Source of the DNA: Catenaria anguillulae PL171
Taxonomy: Eukaryota > Blastocladiomycota > Blastocladiomycetes > Blastocladiales > Catenariaceae
Direction: 5' to 3'
Length of the DNA stretch: 64,000 bases
NCBI GenBank assembly: GCA_002102555.1
Contig: MCFL01000059.1
Span: forward strand, 1-64,000
The notes below the pieces were generated by a model. The model ran no database searches and had not been told where the DNA came from. It was given only the letters and a program-made list of their open reading frames with translations. Numbering within the stretch: the stretch's first letter is position 1; each line of letters starts with the position of its first letter. Shown here piece after piece: positions 56,603 to 64,000 of this stretch. The position numbers and the translations under genes are program-made.

Positions 56603-57010
56603 GCTGCATTGCTATATTTACCTCCATTCATATCCCCTCTCCTTCTCTACCATGTGTTAACCTCATTTTTCCGAGCATGCGTTTACACTGCTCGCTGTAG
56701 CACATCCAAAATTTTCGTCATTGAACGACTGGCTCGTTCTGATTCCCATTCCCATTCCCATTCCCATCACCATCCAACTCTGACCATCCCGACCTTATCT
56801 TCTATTCGGTGCCAGAAATGCCAATGCCTGCTGCTCTTGGCCCCTACAGTTGGTTATTGTGACAAAGTGGCACAGCTCAAGTATCTTCATGGTGTTTTAT
56901 TCTCATAGTGTCCTGCAAACATGATTGTGTGGGCAGACCATTTACAAAAGCGCCTTGGAGGCAAACCTGAAGGGCGATCGGAATTGAATTGCCCTTGCAA
57001 GCCGAGTGGC
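56603..57010. other. Intergenic with ATTCCC hexamer repeat
   Basis: This stretch of about 400 bp between the last CAP gene and the tRNA gene has no supported gene. Four perfect ATTCCC units lie at 56742-56765. Confidence 0.6.
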
Positions 57011-57016
57011 AAAAAA
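57011..57016 (-). terminator. RNA polymerase III T-run terminator
   Basis: Six consecutive T on the minus strand start two bases after the tRNA-Ala 3' end, the usual Pol III stop signal. Confidence 0.85.
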
Positions 57017-57017
57017 G

Positions 57018-57089
57018 TGGAGCTTGCGGGGTTCGAACCCGCGGCTTCTCGCATGCAAAGCGAGCACTCTACCACTGAGTTAAAGCCCC
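57018..57089 (-). tRNA. tRNA-Ala (anticodon TGC)
   Basis: A complete 72-nt cloverleaf is read on the minus strand, without an intron and without encoded CCA. The acceptor stem GGGGCTT pairs with AAGCTCC and contains the G3-U70 wobble pair that identifies alanine tRNAs. The D arm is ACTC-AGTGGTA-GAGT. The anticodon stem CTCGC/GCGAG encloses TTTGCAT, so the anticodon is TGC and reads GCN codons. The T arm GCGGG-TTCGAAC-CCCGC includes a perfect B box. The discriminator is A. A T6 terminator follows at once. Confidence 0.97.
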
Positions 57090-57118
57090 GCGAAGTTAAG
57101 AACAAAAGCCCCGCGAAG
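57082..57118. repeat. 14-bp direct repeat at the tRNA 5' end
   Basis: The string AAAGCCCCGCGAAG occurs twice, at 57082-57095 and 57105-57118. The first copy covers the first eight tRNA bases plus 6 bp of flank; the second lies between the tRNA and the LINE. Confidence 0.9.
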
Positions 57119-57218
57119 GCAATAGTGACAATATCGCTACGAAACCCTGCGCAATCAAATCAGCGCCCCAACTTACCTACCCTGTCAAAAAATCAAGTCA
57201 AACGGACGATTTTCGGCC

Positions 57219-59204
57219 ATGACCGACCCGTCCACCACCCAAACAATGGGTGATCCGCCTCGCCCCCCGCCTGATCAACAGGCCTACACCGCCGATTTTG
57301 TCACTGCCCCCGCCCACTCTGCCGCCCCCCGCCCCGCTCCCCTCCGCTTTGCCGCTCCGGCCGACGACGACGACAAGATGGACGAAGACGTCCCGACTCC
57401 GACCCGCCCTACTGCTAACCAACGTTTCTTTGCTTCCTGCCTCCTGACCAACATGCCTGGTACGTCCCGCGCCGAAAAACTGAACACCGCTCGCTTCCAG
57501 TACCATACTGGGGCTTTCGAAAAGTCTGCCTGCAACTTCAGCATCCCTCGGGTTTTTGCTGAGGGGGTACGTCAACCGGATCTCGAACGCATCGTGATCG
57601 AGTTCTACACTGGTGAGGGCCGTGACGACGCGGTCCAACATGCCCGCCCGCTTCATGGATCCGAGGGTGTCACCACCATCCTCGAAAAGTACACCCCGCC
57701 TGCTGCTGCCCCGATCACCCAGGTCTCGGCTATCTACTTGTACGACGCCCCTGCTGGCATCGTTCCGGCTGCCATTGCTGCTCGCTTGGCCGAGAAGCTC
57801 CCGCCCACTGCTCGCGTCAAAGTGTTCGCACCGGACGTCTACGACCGTTTCTACGGGGTGTGGAGGGCTGAGATCATCTCGCCCGACCACGCCGCGATCT
57901 CGTCTCGCTTGCTTTGCCTTGGCAGCATCACTGTCGCTGACCACCTGCTCCGGATCACGGACTCGTTCCACGCTGCCCGCAACTGCCGCCGCACAGACCG
58001 TGACACCATGCTTCACCTGTACGGTATCCCTGCTGGTGCCACTGCCATTCTGATTGGCAAGGCGCTTCAGAATGCTGGTCTCTCTGCGTCCGCTTGGCGC
58101 ATTGAGTTGAACAAGGACGGCAAAAAACTGTCACGCGCAGTGGTCGTTTTTCCGTCTGCTGACGCTGCCGAAGCAGCCGCGCATGTCAAGGTTAGGTACA
58201 CTTGGCATGACCTTGATGTCGCGCTTGTGTGGGCTCCGGCCAGCACCCCTCTGTGTTTCGCCTGCCACAAGAGTGGCCATGCCGCCGCAACCTGCCCCCG
58301 CAGCCGCTCACTCCGTGCAGCTCAACAGTCCCGCAAGGCAATCCGCGATGCTGTCTCCTCTGCTCCCGCCCACACCTCCATCATTCCCATCCGCTCCCTT
58401 GCCCCCTCTCTTGTCCGCCCCGGCATGTCCTTCCGTGATGCTGCCTCTGCCTCCGACTCTGACTTCCCTGCTCTCAACGGCAAACGCCCTCCTGCCGTCA
58501 ATGGCGCTACCAACCACGCTCCCATTACCAACCACCCCCTTCCTCCCCGTCCCGCCAATCCTCCGACCGATGAAATCGCCCTCGTCCACCAGAAGCTCGA
58601 TGCACTCACCGCGCAGATGACGGCTCTTGAGAACCGCACAGCCCCACCTCCTGCCTCAGCTGCTCAACCTGCCGCAACTCTTGCTCCCGCCACGCTCTCA
58701 GCCATCCAAGAGCTTGTCACCAGCATCATCGCAACAGAGTTTGATTCTTTCAGAAAGCAACAGACGGGGCTCATCCTCGCTGTTGCCGAGCTCCAGCGCG
58801 AGCGCGCGCGTGCACGGCAGATGGTGGAGAGTTTGGCTGTCTCGGAACCCGACGAGACCACTGAGAAGAGGACGACGCGTGGAGCAGTCAAACGCACAAA
58901 GACTAACCCGAGCACGTCTTCGTCCCCAGGTTCAGTCTCCCTGACGCACGACCAGTTGGAGATCCTCTCGCGTCGCACGACCATGGCAACCTGGAAAAGC
59001 CAGTCCGAGTTCCTCGAGCAGGTGAAGAGCAGCTTGCAGTCGAGCCTGCAAAACTCGATGGAGATGATCGGTGCAAGCCTGAGCCGTGCGCTCAATGTCC
59101 CTGTGACTGTCCCACCGCTCCAGCTCGCACCGCCGGACTTTGTCCCACACCCGGTTGTGGAGACGGTTACCGACTCTGTCCCTTCTGAGCCTTCCGTCCA
59201 ATGA
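57219..59204 (+). CDS. LINE ORF1: RNA-binding zinc-knuckle protein
   Basis: This is the gag-like ORF1 protein of the element, 661 residues, which would coat the element RNA. After a disordered acidic/Pro N-terminus comes a folded region. An RRM-like part (TMLHLYGIPAGATAILIGKAL... AVVVFPSADAAEAAAHVKV) ends in a CCHC zinc knuckle, CFACHKSGHAAATC, at residues 346-359. A Pro/Ala-rich linker and a likely coiled coil follow (LDALTAQMTALENR and AVAELQRERARARQMVESLAV). The C-terminus ends TDSVPSEPSVQ. The start is ATG at 57219 (MTDPSTTQTM); an in-frame Met at 57246 is an alternative. Its stop codon TGA overlaps the ORF2 start codon. Codon use is strongly C-ending, more so than in the nearby genes. 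Confidence 0.88.
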   Translation: MTDPSTTQTMGDPPRPPPDQQAYTADFVTAPAHSAAPRPAPLRFAAPADDDDKMDEDVPTPTRPTANQRFFASCLLTNMPGTSRAEKLNTARFQYHTGAFEKSACNFSIPRVFAEGVRQPDLERIVIEFYTGEGRDDAVQHARPLHGSEGVTTILEKYTPPAAAPITQVSAIYLYDAPAGIVPAAIAARLAEKLPPTARVKVFAPDVYDRFYGVWRAEIISPDHAAISSRLLCLGSITVADHLLRITDSFHAARNCRRTDRDTMLHLYGIPAGATAILIGKALQNAGLSASAWRIELNKDGKKLSRAVVVFPSADAAEAAAHVKVRYTWHDLDVALVWAPASTPLCFACHKSGHAAATCPRSRSLRAAQQSRKAIRDAVSSAPAHTSIIPIRSLAPSLVRPGMSFRDAASASDSDFPALNGKRPPAVNGATNHAPITNHPLPPRPANPPTDEIALVHQKLDALTAQMTALENRTAPPPASAAQPAATLAPATLSAIQELVTSIIATEFDSFRKQQTGLILAVAELQRERARARQMVESLAVSEPDETTEKRTTRGAVKRTKTNPSTSSSPGSVSLTHDQLEILSRRTTMATWKSQSEFLEQVKSSLQSSLQNSMEMIGASLSRALNVPVTVPPLQLAPPDFVPHPVVETVTDSVPSEPSVQ

Positions 59205-62200
59205 TGCAAGCCAACAAACAGCCACCACCCATACCCCCGATACCCAATCCTTCACCTTCCTTCCGCATCAATCTCGCCGTCGCCAACTGCAGGGGTGTAC
59301 AGAGTGCTGCTGCAAGCGGCAAACTGTTCTCGCTCCTGGATTGGATGCGCGGCGGGCTTGATGTGGACATTTCCTTCCTCAACGAAACCAAAGCCTCTCA
59401 AACCTCGCTCAAGCGTGCCATTCAGTTCACTGACCTACCTTTCACCTTCTTTTCTACTGTTGATACCCTACACACAATGGGCAGCGGCGCCGCCATCGCG
59501 GTCCGTAACTCATTGTGTTGTTTTCTAGATCCTCCTCAATTCCTTGTAGGCTACGCCGTCCACCTTCCTCTTCGCCTCGCGACCGGCAGTCGATTGCACC
59601 TTATATCCATCTACCTCTCGCCCGACAGCGGCCGGCACGTTCCCAAGTCCTACCTTCCGACTCACCTCCAATCTCGCCTGCCTGCTTCGGTTCTGCTGAC
59701 CAAGGCATTGTCCATCTTCATCTCGGACGTGTGTACTCGCGCTCGTGATGCTGGGGACCATGTCGTGGTTGGTGGTGACTGGAACTGCAGTGACGGATCA
59801 CCCCGTGCAGCCCTGGTCCAGAAACTCGAGACTCGTCACCACCTTGTTGATGTTGCTGAGGCGTTTGGCGACATGCAACCTACCCACGACCGCAACCGAC
59901 TTGACCGGATTCTGATTGATGAAGGTCTTGCTCACTACTTCAATGGGTACGCTGTCACGTGGCCCGCCGACGTGCCCGACAACCCGCTCATGGGTCTCGA
60001 CCATGCCATCATCTCGGCGCGCACGAGTTTGGGTACCCTTCTCGACCGCAAGCTGATTCGCAAGATGGAGTCGTGCGCAAAGGCGGCGCAGCGGCAGGTC
60101 CTGGATTTGCCCGAGTGCACGCCGAGGATGTGGGAAGCGTACCAGGGCGAGTGTGCGCGGGCAGTGACCGAGGCAGACGTGCTCGACATTATTGCGCGAG
60201 GTACACCAGAGTCGCTGGACGCAGCTCAGGATGCTTGGCACAAGGTGTTGATCGATTCGGCCAAGGCCAAGCTCAAGCACCGCAAGGCTGGCGGCAAGAC
60301 CCCGTTCACGGACCCGCGCCGCAACACGCCCAAGTCGCCCGAGGGTTACCATATCCTCAAGCTCGACAAATGGCGAAAGCAAGGGTACAAGCTGCCTGGT
60401 CCGCAAGGTACGTTTTCCCGTCTCGCTGAGCTTGGCATTGACCTGCCCGGCTCGACCGAGTCTGAGTGCGCGAAGTACTACGCGCGCGCTCGGCAGGCGC
60501 TATCCACGATTGTCCTGGTTCGTGACCAAGCAAAGCTCTCGGAAAAGATCGCCGCGGCCGTGAAAAGCCGCTTCGAGGCTGCTCCGCACGCCATTGCTGA
60601 CCTTGTTCGCCGGATCTTTGACCGCACTCGACCTGTCTCGGCCGTTGACTCGGTCCGGGATGGCGACCGTCTGTCGTTCGACCCGGACGATATCATCACC
60701 CAGATTGCCGTGCTCATGTCCGTCAGCTTCAAGGGTGAAGTGTTTGACCCCGAGGGGTTCGATGCCTATTGGACTGAAGCGTGGTCGCCCAAGTCGCACG
60801 ACAAGATTCCGCCCGAGGCGTGGGCGGGTGTCATGGTCGCTATCACGGTCGAGGAACTGCGGGCGGCGCTGAGCTCGGCGGGCGTCGACAAGGCACCTGG
60901 CGTGAGTCAAATCACGATGCGCATGATCCGCGAATCGGGCCCAGAGTGTCTTGAGGTGCTTGCCGCTTTGTGCACTGCTTGCTTGGAGCAGCAACGGGTA
61001 CCGGAGGCGTGGAAAGAGGGCTCGATCTACCTGTTGCCCAAGTCCGAGGAGGGCTTTGTTGGGTTGACGGAGGGGATGCGGCCAATTACGTTGCTCGAGT
61101 GTGCCAGCAAGCTTCTTATGAAGGTGCTGTTGACTCGTATATACAAGGTCATGCTGTCATATCCAGTGTTGGAGGGTGCCTGTCACTCCACCTTGCCGGG
61201 GACTGACGCATCGACCCCGATCTCGATCTTGCACGCTGCCTTTGAACAGCAGTGGGCGCAAGGGTACGTTCCGGAACACGCTGCCGGCAAGGGCCAGCTC
61301 TTTGCGTTTTTCGAGGACAAGTCCAAGGCCTTTGATTCAGTTCCGCACGAGGCACTGCGACTTGCTCTCCAACGCATCAACATGCCCGAGTCGTTTGTGT
61401 CGTTCTATTGCGATGGGTACTTGGCAGGCCGGGTTGCGCGAGTGATCACGTCGTACGGACTTTCTGATCCCGTACCGATTGAGCGAGGTGTGCCGCAAGG
61501 CGCCGTTGAATCGCCGCTGATGTGGGCCATTTTCTACGATGTGCTCTTGTCGGCGGTGAACACTGACCCCTCCATTCTCGGAGTTACGATCACGGCCCAA
61601 ACCAACCTCGTCTCTGTAGGTGACCCGCGCAAGCAAAAGGACACGGGTAAGCTCCTCGGCCGGATCCGCCTGGCCGGCATGGCGTTTGTTGACGACGCCG
61701 TCTTCCTCGCCACCACGCGTGCCGACATGGACCGAATATTGCGGCGTGTCGAGCAGTTCAACGACATGACCAATGTCCGATCCAACCCAAAGAAGGGGGC
61801 GGTTTGGATTTTGCACGGGGCGGACAAGGACGAGAGCGACCCGTTTACCATTCACGGTCAAGACATTCCGCGGGTGAATGACATGACCTCGTTTCGGTAT
61901 TTGGGCATTTGGGTGGACCACCGTTTCCGCGGTACCAGCGCTCGCAAGTCCATGTTGGATGTGTTTCGGCGGTGCATTCCGCTGCTGAGACGCAAGGCAG
62001 TGACGGGTAAGATGGCAGTGTGGCTTCTTAACGTCGTTGTTTTCCCTAGCGCCCTGTACCGGACGCTTGGTTTCGTCCCGACACCCACAACGCTCAACTT
62101 GTGCAATGCCATGGCCACGGGTCTCGTCAAGCGCAAGCTTGGCTTGCCCGTCAACCACCCCACCGCCTCTCTGCACCACAAGTCAACAGTCGGCCTGCTC

Positions 62201-64000
62201 TCCTTTCCCGACCTTGTCCTTGCTGCCCGCCTCACCGACATTCTCACCGCGCTCAACGACGACCACCCGCGCAGCGTTGCCATCAAGGCATCGCTCTGCC
62301 TCCTCCAACACAACCTTGCCCTTCCCTTCTGTCCCCTGTCCCACCCGCTGCCTGTCACAGTTGCTCGCAGTCGCTGCTGGTTTGGCAACCTACTACCCCT
62401 GATGCATGCCCGCCGCCTCTCTGTCTCGGACTCGACGGGTTCGTTTTTCCTTCCCTTTGCGCCCGGTGTGCCCTCCTCCCCTACTACGCATGACCCTTGG
62501 GGCGGCGCCTCTGTTCCTCTTGTGTCGATTCTTCCCATAGACACATACTCGGCTGCCGTCAAGTACTTTCGCAACCACAAGCTCAAGTACATGCACGACC
62601 TTCTCGACAAGGTGGGCGTTCCTGCCGACTATGCCGAGTTTGGTCATGCCCGCGTGCACACGGCGATCAGTACCAAACTTGCCGTGCACACTGCCGGCGG
62701 CGTTGAGAAGGATGTGGCTGCGTTCCTCGTTGATGCTCTCTTTCGCTTACCCTCGTCTTTTTCGTCTCACTCGTTCCCTGCCCCATACACCCCGACCGAT
62801 CACTCCCTTTGTCCTTCCTTTTTGCTTAAATCCCCAACCCTTGCCTCGCCCGATCTTTTCTCTCTCCCGCGCCTTCCCCCATTTGACCTAGAGTCTCTCG
62901 ACATAGACACCGTTCTAGCCTTTTGTTCTCGTGTTTTTCTTCTCTCGCCGCCCACGGTCGACGCCTGCGACTTTGTCTTGTGCCCTTTTGACCTCGCGCC
63001 CGATTTTCTCTCCACAGCTGACCGCCCGCGCCCGCTCATTGCGTACACGGACGGCTCGCTTTTCGATCCTCCCAGCCCCCTCTTTTCAATCGATACCCCC
63101 CTTGACGAGTCTGCTCGTGCGTCTGGCGCGGCGGCCTACTTTCCCGAGCTCGGCTTTTCCTGCCGTGTCCGACTCCCTCCGGGCGCGCATTCGTCCACGC
63201 GCGCTGAGGTGTGGGCCATCCTCCTTGCAATTGCATCGGTACCCATCGCGGCTCACGTGCACATTTTCACTGACTCGAAGGCAGCTGTCGCCCAGTTCCG
63301 CCGTCAGGTCTCGTCCCCCGCATTTCCGTCTCCCCCTCTTCCGCGCTGTCGTGTCCGGTCTCCGTTTTGCCAAGAATGGGCGGCCGTCCGCTTCGTCATT
63401 GCTCACCGCAGGCTCTCTGTCAGTGTCAGCTGGGTCAAGGGTCACTCTGACGACACAGCTGACCCGCACCGGGTCCACAATGACATGGCCGATGCGCTTG
63501 CAAAGTCGGCGGCGACTGATCTTTCTCCATCTTTCATTTCTCCGCACCTTCTTGCCTCATCCGACCTTCCCTTTTCGCTCGCTTTCGGCTCGTGCAAAAG
63601 CGGCACCGACATGCTCGTTCGCTCCACGGCCGAGCCTGTCGTTGTCGTCAATGGGCAGCGCCACCGCGTTCGCCACATTCAACCACGCGTCCCTGCCGCC
63701 CGTTTGCGTCCTGACTTGACCTCCCTTTCCCGTGTGCAATCCCAAGAACTACTTACTCCCACCCATTTTGTTCTCCCCCCTCCCCATCCAGGGTCCGATT
63801 CCTCACCAGACTTTCTCTCAACAAACCCGCCTCACCCATCGCTCACGGCCCGTATCGTCAGCCACGACCCCCGCCGCTTTATTCTCTTTCACTCCCAAGT
63901 CCGCGCCCACTACCAGCTCCGCGATGCCGCTCCTCACATCGACTGGTCAGTTGTTCACCCCGCCGCGTCCGAATGCGCCTTGCACGACGGTCGCTGCGCG
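59201..64000 (+). CDS. LINE ORF2: AP-endonuclease, reverse transcriptase and RNase H (3' truncated by window)
   Basis: The frame is open from ATG 59201 to the window end, 1,600 codons without a stop. The endonuclease domain (about residues 20-280) shows AVANCRG (N29), FLNETKAS (E62), VVVGGDWNC and GLDHAIIS. The reverse transcriptase (about 560-900) has DKAPGVSQITMRMI, PITLLECASKLLMKVLLTRI, FFEDKSKAFDS (D706), GVPQGAVESPLMWAIFYD, AGMAFVDDAVFL (D831, D832; FVDD in place of YxDD) and FRYLGIWVD. The RNase H domain has IAYTDGS (D1284), STRAEVWAILLAI (E1336), IFTDSKAAV (D1358), WVKGHSDD (H1415) and NDMADALAKSA (D1428). All catalytic residues are present. The ATGA overlap suggests translation by termination-reinitiation after ORF1. 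Confidence 0.93.
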   Translation, partial: MMQANKQPPPIPPIPNPSPSFRINLAVANCRGVQSAAASGKLFSLLDWMRGGLDVDISFLNETKASQTSLKRAIQFTDLPFTFFSTVDTLHTMGSGAAIAVRNSLCCFLDPPQFLVGYAVHLPLRLATGSRLHLISIYLSPDSGRHVPKSYLPTHLQSRLPASVLLTKALSIFISDVCTRARDAGDHVVVGGDWNCSDGSPRAALVQKLETRHHLVDVAEAFGDMQPTHDRNRLDRILIDEGLAHYFNGYAVTWPADVPDNPLMGLDHAIISARTSLGTLLDRKLIRKMESCAKAAQRQVLDLPECTPRMWEAYQGECARAVTEADVLDIIARGTPESLDAAQDAWHKVLIDSAKAKLKHRKAGGKTPFTDPRRNTPKSPEGYHILKLDKWRKQGYKLPGPQGTFSRLAELGIDLPGSTESECAKYYARARQALSTIVLVRDQAKLSEKIAAAVKSRFEAAPHAIADLVRRIFDRTRPVSAVDSVRDGDRLSFDPDDIITQIAVLMSVSFKGEVFDPEGFDAYWTEAWSPKSHDKIPPEAWAGVMVAITVEELRAALSSAGVDKAPGVSQITMRMIRESGPECLEVLAALCTACLEQQRVPEAWKEGSIYLLPKSEEGFVGLTEGMRPITLLECASKLLMKVLLTRIYKVMLSYPVLEGACHSTLPGTDASTPISILHAAFEQQWAQGYVPEHAAGKGQLFAFFEDKSKAFDSVPHEALRLALQRINMPESFVSFYCDGYLAGRVARVITSYGLSDPVPIERGVPQGAVESPLMWAIFYDVLLSAVNTDPSILGVTITAQTNLVSVGDPRKQKDTGKLLGRIRLAGMAFVDDAVFLATTRADMDRILRRVEQFNDMTNVRSNPKKGAVWILHGADKDESDPFTIHGQDIPRVNDMTSFRYLGIWVDHRFRGTSARKSMLDVFRRCIPLLRRKAVTGKMAVWLLNVVVFPSALYRTLGFVPTPTTLNLCNAMATGLVKRKLGLPVNHPTASLHHKSTVGLLSFPDLVLAARLTDILTALNDDHPRSVAIKASLCLLQHNLALPFCPLSHPLPVTVARSRCWFGNLLPLMHARRLSVSDSTGSFFLPFAPGVPSSPTTHDPWGGASVPLVSILPIDTYSAAVKYFRNHKLKYMHDLLDKVGVPADYAEFGHARVHTAISTKLAVHTAGGVEKDVAAFLVDALFRLPSSFSSHSFPAPYTPTDHSLCPSFLLKSPTLASPDLFSLPRLPPFDLESLDIDTVLAFCSRVFLLSPPTVDACDFVLCPFDLAPDFLSTADRPRPLIAYTDGSLFDPPSPLFSIDTPLDESARASGAAAYFPELGFSCRVRLPPGAHSSTRAEVWAILLAIASVPIAAHVHIFTDSKAAVAQFRRQVSSPAFPSPPLPRCRVRSPFCQEWAAVRFVIAHRRLSVSVSWVKGHSDDTADPHRVHNDMADALAKSAATDLSPSFISPHLLASSDLPFSLAFGSCKSGTDMLVRSTAEPVVVVNGQRHRVRHIQPRVPAARLRPDLTSLSRVQSQELLTPTHFVLPPPHPGSDSSPDFLSTNPPHPSLTARIVSHDPRRFILFHSQVRAHYQLRDAAPHIDWSVVHPAASECALHDGRCA

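Larger units (their letters stand above)
57219..64000 (+). mobile_element. Non-LTR retrotransposon (LINE) with APE, RT and RNase H, 3' end beyond the window
   Basis: Two long open frames on the plus strand overlap by 4 bp (ATGA at 59201-59204) and encode a gag-like zinc-knuckle protein and an endonuclease-RT-RNase H polyprotein. No LTR is seen, and the endonuclease is of the AP type, so this is a LINE, of the RNase H-bearing kind (I/Tad-like). The two frames are open for over 6.7 kb, so the copy looks young and possibly active. The start of the 5' UTR is not defined; at most about 100 bp separate the second direct-repeat copy from the first ATG. The 3' end, poly(A) and far target-site duplication lie outside the window. 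Confidence 0.92.

Noticed and set aside
61337-62179. Minus-strand ORF inside the LINE
   Set aside because: Antisense shadow of the reverse transcriptase.
1-64000. CRISPR arrays, operons, phage or bacterial defence systems
   Set aside because: None seen; the window is eukaryotic nuclear DNA with introns, and no spaced direct-repeat array is present.

Overview
The window is nuclear DNA of a eukaryote, most likely a zoosporic fungus; Blastocladiomycota (Catenaria/Allomyces type) is my best guess. The reasons are a GC-rich compact layout, many 57-135 bp GT-AG introns, a fungal Zn2Cys6 regulator, TORC2 and TFIIH subunits of fungal type, two very large TmcB-like membrane proteins of the kind expanded in zoosporic fungi, and an APE-type LINE with RNase H. 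The phylum is inference. The genetic code is standard. No CRISPR array, operon or bacterial feature is present.

Layout. 1-5.0 kb: the 3' part of a TmcB-like membrane protein gene (+) converging on an ankyrin-like repeat gene (-). 5.3-11.0 kb: COX16 (+), a large M16 metalloprotease (-), and TFB4 of TFIIH (+), the last two divergent from a short shared promoter. 11.1-18.7 kb: an unrecognised two-part protein and an 11-exon Rictor/Tsc11 gene (TORC2). 18.7-20.5 kb: no confident gene. 20.6-27.1 kb: a C19 ubiquitin peptidase, a GNAT acetyltransferase and a mitochondrial-type aldehyde dehydrogenase. 27.4-32.6 kb: a second TmcB-like gene (-), paralogous to the one at the left edge. 33.2-43.3 kb: NDUFAF7, RPT1 (-), an acidic disordered protein with a SUMO-interacting-like motif, and MSH3. 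44.9-48.9 kb: a Zn2Cys6 transcription factor. 50-56.6 kb: three tandem secreted CAP/SCP genes. 57.0 kb onward: a tRNA-Ala(TGC) on the minus strand and, about 130 bp from its 5' end, a LINE whose two ORFs overlap by ATGA and run off the right edge.

How the genes relate. Most are independent housekeeping genes: mitochondrial assembly (COX16, NDUFAF7), proteasome and ubiquitin (RPT1, USP), mismatch repair (MSH3), transcription and repair (TFB4), TORC2 signalling (Rictor). The accessory parts are the TmcB paralogue pair, the CAP cluster, the ankyrin-like protein and the LINE.

I rebuilt exons by hand from reading frame, splice sites and conserved motifs. Two general signals came out of this. Splice donors strongly favour a pyrimidine at +4 (GTNCG/GTNTG), not GTRAGT. 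Several genes, including conserved MSH3, change frame by exactly one missing base with no possible intron, which suggests single-base deletions in the sequence. I saw no clearly new multi-gene system; the best leads are the CAP cluster, the TmcB pair, the splice-donor consensus and the LINE/tRNA junction.
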